Source: Reticulascus tulasneorum
Lineage: Eukaryota; Ascomycota; Sordariomycetes; Glomerellales; Reticulascaceae
NCBI GenBank assembly: GCA_001557505.1
Contig: LSAX01000011.1
Location: 1,550,001 to 1,614,000, forward strand
Direction: 5' to 3'
DNA length: 64,000 nt
In this document: piece after piece, positions 32,849-42,699 of the stretch
How the letters are laid out: each line of letters begins with the position of its first letter
How positions within the stretch are numbered: position 1 is the stretch's first letter
The notes under the pieces: generated by a model
What the model was told of the DNA's origin: nothing
Databases searched by the model: none
What the model saw: the letters and a program-made list of their open reading frames with translations, nothing else
Program-made: the position numbers and the translations under genes

Positions 32849-33365
32849 TGTAGCGGTTCAGAGGAGATGGAAAACGTGATTGTAGACAAATAAAAGATGT
32901 GGACTCGCTTTGGGGACCAGGACCAGGACCAGGACCAGGACCAGGACCAGGACACGTCTTACCTACCTCGACCGACCGAGCTTCTTTGCGCATTCTGCGG
33001 CACGATAATCGTTGCTCTCATCGTTACCTGGGCGGCCGTCATGGACCTGGGCCCAGGACTTGGTGCAGAGTATAAGAAAAAAGGTAGCTTCGGGTTCGGA
33101 GCACAAAGATTGATAGCGGGTAACCGGCGCTCGGGCCGGGAGATGCCTGAAGCCCCGAGCAACCAATCACGGGCCGCTCCACGACTACGTCATCATATCA
33201 ACCACACAGAAAGCATCCACGTCAATGTCGAGCTCGGGCGGACTGCGTCGCGGCTCGCCCGAAGGCAATAACATGGCCCCAGGCTTCGCCAATTACGATG
33301 AACTCTTCTTAACCACTGAATCGTGGTGACCACATTACCTCTTCGACTCTACATCATCCCATGCC
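32849..33365. promoter_or_regulatory. Shared divergent promoter of the MFS exporter and Zn2Cys6 regulator
   Basis: The two start codons are 517 bases apart and transcribed away from each other. The interval holds the GGACCA hexanucleotide repeat. The regulator may act on its neighbour from here; this is inference. Confidence 0.5.
32914..32955. repeat. Hexanucleotide repeat (GGACCA)7
   Basis: Seven perfect GGACCA units, about 70-110 bases upstream of the MFS start codon and so within its 5' leader or core promoter. Confidence 0.9.
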
Positions 33366-35797
33366 ATGGCGACTGGAGCTCCTCCTTCCTCGAGCATGAC
33401 TAGCAGACCAACGTACTCCTGCATCCGCTGCGCAGACCGAAAAGTCAAGTGTAATCGGCAGAAGCCATGCAGTGCTTGTGTCAGGCACAACGTCGACTGC
33501 GTCTTTCACTCCCCACTGCCCCCACGGAGGAGAGTAAAGGGCGCCAAAATGCAGGTCTTGATTGAGCGACTGAGGCACTGCGAGGCACTGCTCCAAAAGC
33601 AAGGCATTGAACCGAGCCATCTGCCGAATACTCTGGACTCTGGGCCACATTTCAAACCGAGTCCCATAGTCGCAGTGGTTCCGCCAGAGATGCCGATGCA
33701 AACTCCTTCGTCTATGGCGTCTATTGCGTCTGAACCCAGCCGAAGCATTAACATTACTCGGGTAGTCCACGGACAGGGGCGCTCCAAGTTCCTCGACAAG
33801 TGAGTGCCCCCCGCAGATTACGCTGCTATATGCTAACCTGTTCTCAGTACTTTGTGGACCAGTTTGGTAGAAGAGGTAAGTCCCTGGACTGATGCTTCGG
33901 CTGGTCGAGGCACTTGTCCGCGCCTAGTCACTAATAACTGCATTAGATCCACGATCCTGAAGATGCCCTGGAAAATTCCTCCAATGAGGCAAGTGACCAA
34001 GAAGCGTTAGATGAAGACCTCGGGTTTTTGCTTCTTAGCCAATCGAAAACCAACATCAAGTCTCAGCATCCGCCACCCGAACGTATCCTTCAGCTGTGGC
34101 AGATTTTCGTTGAGAATGTCAATCCTTTGACCAAGGTTGTACACGTCCCAACGTTACGACCGGCAATGGAGAATGCTGCGAGCAACACTAGAACCATACC
34201 GCGCAGCTTTGAAGCACTTCTGTTTGCCATATATTCTATGGCCGTCGTGTCGCTCAAAGACGACGAGTGTAGAGAAAGGCTCTGTGAGGCCCGCAAGACC
34301 TTACTATTGCGATATATATCCGCTACGAAAGTAGCACTGTCGCGAGCCAACTTTATGGGAACCACCAGCCTTATTGTCCTTCAAGCATTGCTCCTCTATA
34401 TACTCACGGTGCAATATATTTATAAGCCCCGTATGGTTTGGTCTTTGTCCGGTGTGGCCATTCGCATTGCACAAAGAATGGGCCTTGACAAGGACGGAAT
34501 ACATCTAGGCTTGCCTGCATTTGAAACCGAGATGCGGCGACGCATCTGGTGGCAGCTGAGGTTGCACGACTCTCGTACCGCTGAACTCTGTGGCCTTGCA
34601 AAGTTTCGAGATATGGACACAGATGCCGAGAGCACGAAGTGGCCGAGCAATGTCAACGATGATCAGCTTTATCCAGGGATGAATTCGTTGCCGGCCGAGA
34701 CGGTTGGGTTGACAGATTCGTCCTTTGTTACTTTGAGATACGAGTTCACCTCGTTGATTGTGGCCAGCGTCGCCAGGTTCCGGCAGAGTGGAAAGAGTGC
34801 TAGACACTGGGAAACCCATCTATTGAGCGACGACAGAGCTGCAATAACCGAAGGTTTCCCCAAGCTTGAGGAAAGGATTGAAACAAAGTATCTACGCTAT
34901 TGCGACCCTTCGCAACCGCTGCACCTGATGGTGATGCTAGTGGGCCGATACGCCATGAATGTCGCCCGCTTCATGACACACCATCCCCGACGGTGGGCTA
35001 GCATAAAGCAAACACCGGTTGCCGAGCGAGAACGGGTTTGGAGAATAAGTGTCAATCTTCTGGAACAATACAACATGGTCCGGTCGAATTCCCAAATAGA
35101 GCAGTTTGCATGGCACACGGCATACTTTATGCATTGGCACTCATTCATCCACTTGCTCGACACCCTCCGAGCCAGCCCGCTCGTGGACGAAGGTGACAAA
35201 GTATGGCAGCTTATCGGCACGACATACAAGAATAACCCTAGCATGATTTTCGCCACGAAGGAGCCTATTAACGCAGCGGTGGGCAATCTCTGCCTGAAAG
35301 CTTACAGCGCTCGCGAAGCTGCACTGCAAGATCGACGAGTGAGCCCTCCGCCGGTACCGGACTTCATACTGAAGCTTCGCCACCAACACGAGATTGCAAA
35401 TGCCAGGAGGCAAGCACGAAACGCGAGGATCAGTCAGCCTGGGAATTCAACGGGCTACTGTCAGGCAAACGTTAGCGACGAAGGCCCGCGGCCGGATGCC
35501 GGTGCCGTTGGCCCAAGCGACGCTTTGGAATCTTCACACCGTCAGGGAGGCACGGCGTCACATATGCCAAGTCTTTCACAGACTGGCGAAGCCACCGAAT
35601 ACGATCCATTCTGGTTCGTCAATAGATTTGATGATAGCCAACCGGGCAGTTTCCACGGCGTGATGAACATGGATTTGGATTTTATGCTGGCTCAAGATTA
35701 TAGCGTGGGAGGAAACGATGCTCCAAACGTCACCTGGGACCAATGGGATGCCTGGCTTGTCGACTCTAGAATGATGCTTCCGCTGTCGCCGACGTGA
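33366..35797 (+). CDS. Zn2Cys6 fungal transcription factor, 770 aa
   Basis: The exons are 33366-33799, 33848-33875 (a 28-base micro-exon) and 33947-35797. The introns are 48 and 71 bases, GT-AG, and the joined length is 2,313 bases. The Zn2Cys6 binuclear cluster has Cys19, 22, 29, 35, 38 and 45 in the C-x2-C-x6-C-x5-C-x2-C-x6-C pattern, with basic residues RKVK between. A linker/coiled region (VLIERLRHCEALLQKQG) follows. The middle carries the fungal-specific regulatory domain (PF04082) from about residue 180, including the LQALLLYI and RIAQRMGLDKDG segments typical of the family. The C-terminus is acidic and Asn/Asp/Trp-rich, a likely activation region. It probably controls neighbouring metabolite or transport genes; targets are unknown. 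Confidence 0.92.
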
Positions 35798-36295
35798 ACT
35801 CGAGAGCAGAGACCCGAGTAGTGGCAAGAATATTCGCAGCCTGTGGAACGTCTCGTGACGCAACTCATCGGAGAGGCATTAATCTTGGCCGTAGGTCAAG
35901 TTATTATACGGCTTTATTTGTGTTTTCTTATCTAATTGATAAGGATCTGATGTATGTAAGAACTGGTTGCATACTACGTAGTAAGAGATATCGGCATGGG
36001 TCCGTGCTAATCGTGGGATCGGCCATCATCGTACGGCTCAACTGGAGCGCCTCCCCGTGCGGCTGCCAAGACCTGCAAGCCGCAGCCAAGCAGTACCATC
36101 TGCCCCATCATTGGCCGAGAGCTGGTTACATTCGGGGGATCACTGAGCGGGGTTTATTATCTGCCCTTTTTGAACAGGCTTCACATTTAACCTCAGGAAA
36201 AGCGGATTTCCCTGGAGGATTCAGGGTCTCTATGCAAAGATGGTGGTATTCTTGGTCACGTCTAAAGTGACTTTGGTAGAGGGTTACATCTCCAT
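35798..36295. other. Intergenic, no gene seen
   Basis: Convergent spacer between the regulator and the sugar transporter. A 158-codon ORF starting at 35794 has no domain and overlaps the regulator stop. Confidence 0.5.
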
Positions 36296-38151
36296 CTACT
36301 CATCGTCCTGCACATCGATAACCGTCTTCTTCCACTTGCGAGCTGGGATGCGACGGTTGAACATGATGTCAATCTCACGGTAAGATCGACCCTTCATCTC
36401 AGGCAGGTAGAAGTATGCCGTGACCAAGCAAACCAGACCTGTGCCAGCCCAGACGTAACCGCACTTGCCGCCAAGGTTTCCGCCCTGCACGAAGTCAGCA
36501 ATTGTCACCGCAAGACTTGGGAGTGAGAAGATTCTTACCGTCGGGTTGAGCATGTAACTTGCCAGGAAGATGCAAGGAATCTCAACGATGTAGTACGAGG
36601 CACGACCAATTCCGGTTGTTAGAGGGCGGAGGCGGATTGCTGACGTCTCTCCGATAATAACCCACGACGCGGGCGCAGGTCCCAAGGTGAACAAGACGGA
36701 GACGATTAGGCCAAAGGACGCCTGCGCCAGAGAGGCTGCGTGCGACTTGCCAAAAGAGGCTGCAATACCGAGGACGATGAGTAGGAGGACGTTGACGGCT
36801 GAGCCCCAGAGGTAGATAGTACGTCGGCCAAGGTACGTGGTGAGAATCCAGGAAAGCATAACGAAGATCATCTGGAGAGCCGAGGTGATAAGACCTAGAG
36901 CGAATGCAGTATTCGTGCCCACACCAGCCTCTGCGTTTGGGTCAGCACATGCTTTGAACTAAAACAGCGATGATGACAACTTACGAGTGAAGAAGTAGAC
37001 GGCCTGATTAGCGATCAGGTTACCCGTGAGATTCTGTGCCAAGTAGACGCAGCACACGATGAGGGTGCGGTAGCGGTCAGTGCCCTTGAACAATTCCAAG
37101 TGGTTGGGCTCCTTGTCGGACTTCTCGAGCTCAACGACACGACGCATCATGGCGACGACCTCATTGGGATTCAGCCTCGACCTGCGTCCAAGGCGCCCGA
37201 CCGCATGTGCTGCATCGTCGAGACGTCCCTTTCGTACCAGCCACCAAGGCGACTCGGGTGCAAAGAAGATGAGGATAGCGAGCGGGGTGGGGAACATCCA
37301 TTGAAGCGCAATAGGAATCCTAGTTGCTTTTCATTAGCGAATGACTCCTTTTGGATTTAGAAGAGCACATACTTGTAGGCATCCTCATGCTCATAAGTGT
37401 TGTATCGGTATGTTACGGCACCAACGATGATACTTCCAATCGCCCAGAACATCTGCAGCATCTGGGTGGCAGGGGCTCGCAGCTTTATCGGTACGATCTC
37501 ACTGCAGTATGCCGGCGCGTTGGCAATGAAGATGCCCCATGGGATGCCCTCGAGAAGCTGGGAAACGAAGATAACCGGAAGCGAGTTGGCAAAGTAAAAC
37601 ACGAAGATGAAGGCGTTCAAGAGCATGAGGCCGGTCAGGGTCGCGTAGCGGTATCCGATGCGGCTGGTGAGGGGGCCAGCAAGGAAGACGCCGATGAGCG
37701 CACCGAGCTGTCCAGACACTTGAAGCGCGGACTGCCACTTGGTCTCGATAATTTTCTCCCCGAGTCCGGCGTCGTATACACCGTATTTTTCCACGAACGC
37801 CGGCAGGGCGATGAAATTGCCGATAAGGAAGACGTCGTAGGACTCCATGATCTGAGGACGGTATTAGCCGAGATGCCTCGTCGGATGAACGGTCAGGTGG
37901 AAAGAGGGAAGAGGTAGCTAGCTTACAATGGTGCAGGACATGACAAACGCCCAAAAGGAAGCCATCGGGTACGCCTTAACGGCCTCGATCACACCCATGT
38001 TGTGCTCGGCGTTCTCAGCCTCGATAGCATCGGCCTTGTACTCGGCGGCATTGGCCTTCCTGTCGAGGTCGTAGGCATGTTCAACCTTGGAGACGTCGGC
38101 CTCGGCCTCCGGGGCGCCGCCAGGCGACTTGATATCGACAGAGGTACTCAT
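36296..38151 (-). CDS. MFS sugar (maltose/alpha-glucoside permease-like) transporter, 557 aa
   Basis: The exons are 38151-37927, 37851-37373, 37319-36985 and 36930-36296. The introns are 75, 53 and 54 bases, GT-AG, and the joined length is 1,674 bases. A long charged N-terminal tail of about 60 residues precedes 12 hydrophobic segments. Sugar-transporter signatures are clear: PESPWWLVRKGR after TM6 and the C-terminal LPEMKGRSYREIDIMF..RIPARKW, closest in pattern to fungal MAL permeases. It would import an alpha-glucoside or related sugar by proton symport at the plasma membrane. The RIGYRYATLTG loop corresponds to the conserved D/R-x-x-G-R loop between TM2 and TM3 but has RIGYR rather than the usual GRR. 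Specificity is inferred from motifs only. Confidence 0.92.
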
Positions 38152-38237
38152 GTTGGCGGGTGTTTGCCTGGATGAATATCTTGTGGTAGGGGAGAAGAGG
38201 ACAAGGAAGCACAAACGATAGCAACGGGGAAGGCGGT

Positions 38238-38246
38238 CATCTTTTA
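38238..38246 (-). promoter_or_regulatory. Possible TATA-like element of the sugar transporter
   Basis: On the minus strand, CATAAAAGA lies about 90 bases upstream of the ATG at 38151. This is weak evidence. Confidence 0.3.
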
Positions 38247-39113
38247 TGTTCCTCAACCTGTCCCACTTTACATTCTGGAGAAGATCCGCCTGGGGTTTTG
38301 CTGGGGCCGCCTGGGGTCATGCGCGATGTTCGTAAATTGTGCGAGGTAGCACCGGCCGAGCATACCCAGCGGGTTAGATGGCACCGAGGGCCGCGTCCGC
38401 TAAATCTGCCGATTTCCCGACCTGGTCCCAGGGGGAAACAGGTCTAGTAATAATAAGCACCCCTTCAAGTTCCCACTCCTCCGGACTCGACTTGAAAGGA
38501 CGTTCAGGGGCTAGTCGATTGGGCGCCACGTGAAGCCGTAAAGAATACGCAGAGCAGCCCAATGAGCGGCCTGGGCTGCGAACTCGTCAGACATGCTAGG
38601 AGGAATTTCCTCCACTCAGAAAGCTCGGCGAGAAGCCAGACGACAAAGCCACGCCGCCAGATCGTGGACCCGAGCAGGGAGCAAGACACTAGCCAAACCC
38701 CGCATTGCACCCGCTAATTACCCCAAAGTTCTCCGCGCTGACAATACCTCGTACCAAACTTTTGCGGGCTTACAAGGGCCGACACAGGTGATAACCGGCC
38801 CAATGAGAACAGGAGCGGTGCCCCAGAGCCATGATGCAATTCGCGGCAACCCTGCTGCTAAGCCGGGTGGCTGCACCTGACCACCCTCACCCAGATGGAA
38901 GATGGAAGCTTATATCAGCCACAATAATTATAAATAATCCCCGGGCTTTGAGACTGCGTGCTGTACACAATTTGTCAAACTCTTCTGCTAATTCTGCTGG
39001 TGTAATTATCTCTACGCTGCAGCGCATGGTAACCTTGCCCAAGGAAACCAAGTCTAACGGCCCTTTTTTGCCCCCTCAACCCGCGACCCTCCTTCGACTT
39101 TTCATTGGTAACC

Positions 39114-39296
39114 CTAACCTGTGATCCTTTCAGTGTCTAACTCGCTAGAAGTTGGAGACGCGCTCTTCAGGTAGTCTTTAAGATCAACTAGTTCGTCAAC
39201 CTCCTCGTAGCTGTCTTGGTCTCTGCAGGATGCCCGGTGGTTCTCAAGTACCGCGTCTCCCGTAGACTCCTTGTTCACAGCGCTTCCCGCGGTCAT
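39114..39296 (-). CDS. Small acidic ORF, 60 aa, uncertain
   Basis: ATG 39294-39296 to a stop at 39114-39116. The composition (Glu/Asp/Ser/Thr with a short amphipathic helix) is not typical of random ORFs here, but there is no recognised family and no sign of neighbouring exons. Confidence 0.2.
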   Translation of the reverse strand: MTAGSAVNKESTGDAVLENHRASCRDQDSYEEVDELVDLKDYLKSASPTSSELDTERITG

Positions 39297-42200
39297 GGGT
39301 TTGGTTTGTAGGGCTCGACGTAAATGGAATTGTTCAACGAGCTTCCCTACCTATTTGCAGCCTAGATTGAGTGTACTGTAGATATATCCTTCGCGCAAGA
39401 GGAAGCTTGCTGTGGCTTATGGTCGCCGGGAAGACCTAGGATGGGTTTAAATGAGAAGATGATGAGAGAGCTGAACCTACAACTGGGATATCCCATCGTC
39501 GCGCTTACATATTTCTATATTGAGCTTACCCGTTCAACAAGGTTCACTCTGGCAATCATTGGCAACTACAGGGCTCGAGGAGTCACATTGCTGCCATGGC
39601 TGCCAATGATGGCTCTGAATCTGCGGCCCTCGCTGGGCTTGTTATCGTCCTGCCCCAAGCCTATATTTACAGGTGCTTTACAGAGCATTTAGTGCCGTCC
39701 TCCTGCTTGAATGATAGTCAGCGGGGGCTGCTAGATTGCAACAGCCAATGGCAGTTTAAATGATCGTGCACTGGTCATGGCTTCTAAACCCGGGTTGTTG
39801 TCGGTCCAGCCGCACCTATCGCCGCCAGTTTGTGGGGTGCGGGGAAGGCACAAGCTTTGCGGGCTCATCTCCCCATGATTACAGTACGGGCGTACCTCAG
39901 TTGTTATTAATAAGTAATCCATCCAGATTACAATTTACTACTCATCATGATCTGCCGAGTGTGCAACCAAAGCCTTTAATACTTCGTTCATGTGAGTTCT
40001 GCCTCAAAAGTAGACAGACTAGACTGCATCGGCCTCTCCTACCTTTCGATATTCGGTCTTCAAGATAACGGATTGCCCGGAAGACCGATGTATTTCCCAA
40101 GTGTCGCATGGCGGACGGGGATTTCACCTTTGCGAATCTTGCAGAAACGCACGGAGTTGGTCGATTCCAACAATCCTCATTGGCCGCTTCTTCTTGAACC
40201 GATTTGCGGGACGGGCTGGTTGCAATCGTGCTGAAAAGGCTCAACATGACCGGTTCCGAATGCATCATGGAATACCGGAAGAGTCGGCAAGCATCTTCAC
40301 GAAGTTCCATCATCGAGGGAATCCGAAAGGGAGCTTTTAAGACAAGTTTGACTACAAAGCACTGGAACTGGGCATCAAGGATCTACTTGAGCGCCGAGGG
40401 CTAGACACAGATGAACCGCCGCAGGAAGCTGATTTGAACCGGCGCTGCAAAACGCAAGACCCCTTGGTGCGATTTCGATCTGGGAATACGAGTTTGTGAG
40501 TAGATTCGTGTGTACAGCGAGTTCATAGCCGCCCGATCCGAGGCGACAGCGCAGCAATTCTAGCGCCAGGATATATATCTAGTCAAGAGCCCGATCCTCT
40601 TCGATTCAACCTGACGAACGGCCTGCAGACTGTTGGGTTGGGAGACAGCGAACCGTATGGGTGAAATCGAGGCCAGCACTTGCCGCTACCGCTAATCCGT
40701 GATGTAATACCCTCTGCTTGATAGCCGATATCCGTTTATCTGAAAAGATGGACGAGACTAGCCCGCAAAATGGACCGGTGTCATTGAGCTGGAGGCCGAC
40801 CAGAGGTTTTTCGTCCAAGTAATCGAGTCTTACATAGCTTCCTATCGACGCCTCTTGAAGGTGGAGAAAGCGAGAAAGTTTGAGAAGCGTCAAAGTGTAT
40901 CAATGAGGCTGAGTGTAGGCACGTGGCATTGCATTCGACTCTCAACTGACGGTTCCTTGTTAGGAGGCAAACAGACCTATTGCGACACGATGGCTGCCGA
41001 TGTGGAGGTGGCCCCCGGACCAACCAGAGCAGGTGCCGGCCCTAACCAAATGAATAGCCAATGTCGAATCTCATCTCCATTGAATCTAAATAAGTGGCTT
41101 CGAGACTGTGCATTTGCCTCTCCAGCGGTGAAACGTGGCATCGCGATACTGCCAACTAGCTGCCGGCGTTATCTTGGATGCAGCTGGCCAAATATGGCAA
41201 TGGTTCAAACCGGAACTGCCCAGATCAGATCCCCAGTCACTCTACAGGATTCAAATTCGCATCCATTCTTGGAACTAGGATGCTGCAGGCCAACATCACT
41301 GCGCGCTGTGCAGAGCAAACTGGTAAACAAATCTTGATAAAGGTCATAATAGAGCGTGATATGGCCTGGTTAGGCCGTTCTAGGTCTCCAGAGGACCTAC
41401 GAGATGCGAGCTAGAAGAAATAGGGACCAAAAGTTGGCATTTCGCAAGGGTGCGAACAGGGCGGGTCCCCCTTTGGACATGTTTCTTCTGAAGCCATGAC
41501 GACATGGTGCCGATGGTGGGGCAGATTTCGACTCTTGAGGGGTCTTTTGGTTCTACGACCATTTGATTATTTCGAATGAACGACTTCAGGATACTGGGAA
41601 TTCTGCTTTTGTGACAAAAGGAGGCCTCGACGAGCGGTGAGGGAGACGAGACAGGCGAGCAAGCATTTGGCCAGTTATTGGACAGTGTCGCAAAGAGCCT
41701 TCTTCGGTAACTTTCGTGCGCATCTCAGACTTTGACAAAGCGCCGAGTGGTGGCTTGCGAGGATGGACGGTGTAGCGGAACCTGTCACGCTGGTTTGCCG
41801 CCCACCATCTTGGCTCACCCGTTGGCTGGCGCACTTGTAGCTTATTAGCTGGGCGCCCCGTTTGTCTCTGCCTGCTTTTGATCACAAGGCTGCCTCACAA
41901 ATCCCGAGGTATCACCCGGTAGTGGCATTCTCTGGAGGTCAGGCCCCTCTCGTAAGTTTTTTTCGAGCCGCCCTTGCAGCAAGCCGGCAGTCGGGGGATG
42001 TCGTGCACTGAGAGGCTGCCTCGAAAGCTTCCGTGGCTAGGTAGTCAGGCATCTTCTCCAGGAGGCATCCGGGGCGGCGGTTTGCAAGTTGGTGGTGGTA
42101 AGGCGGTTTGCAGCGTAGGGGATGTCGCTGCATGAAATTACCCAACATGTAATGTAGTCTCTGTCTGGTCTACGGCAGCAGGCAAGGAAGGGGCATGTCA

Positions 42201-42390
42201 GCGTATTCCTTGCTGGGAAATAAAACGGAACAGAGTGAGATTTAGGACTCGGGACGTCTTGCCCATGCATGGAAGAACCCTCCTGGTTCCTTGATTAGTC
42301 ACTTGTCATCTCCTTAGTGAGGGCCAGCTTTGGGAGTTTTGCATGAGGGAGGCCGTCTCAGCCCGACCCTGAATGGAATGGAAACAACCC

Positions 42391-42410
42391 CCACCCCCCC
42401 CCCCCCCCTT
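42391..42410. repeat. Homopolymeric C tract
   Basis: A run of roughly 16-18 consecutive C, preceded by CCCCCA, about 290 bases upstream of the DUF3824 gene start. Runs like this are prone to length error in assembly. Confidence 0.9.
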
Positions 42411-42699
42411 CGTCGCCCCCAAAAGTAGAAAATGACCAGAGCCCAACCGAAAGAGACCCCGCCCCAGCCATTCGAAATATGCACCACCATAGCGCCTGCA
42501 CACACCTAAGTATTATCATTCCCTGGTGCCCTAAACAGTCGATCACTCCCTCCGTCATCACCGAATTCTGCTCTTTTGCCCACATAGCGTAGAATACCCC
42601 TTCCCTATCCCATGGTTTTCTAGGGATCTTTACTATTATTTTTTATAAGTTTGTTACCATTCGTATTTGTCGCATATTCCCCCCGCTACGATCTGAGCG

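Larger units (their letters stand above)
38152..42699. other. 4.5 kb without a recognisable gene
   Basis: Both strands contain only ORFs below about 160 codons. None shows domains, signal peptides or intron-linked continuity. The most protein-like is 39114-39296 on the minus strand (60 codons, acidic, YEEVDELVDLKDYLKSA), listed separately. The right end carries a poly-C run and the leader of the DUF3824 gene. The stretch separates the accessory segment to the left from mostly core genes to the right. Confidence 0.55.

Noticed and set aside
40425..40470. ATTTGAACC followed by a GC-rich stretch, suggesting a minus-strand tRNA
   Set aside because: The T-stem does not pair and no anticodon arm is found at the right distance.
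40855..41337. 160-codon ORF in the 38-42.7 kb gap
   Set aside because: No domain or intron structure. Length is within chance for this stretch.
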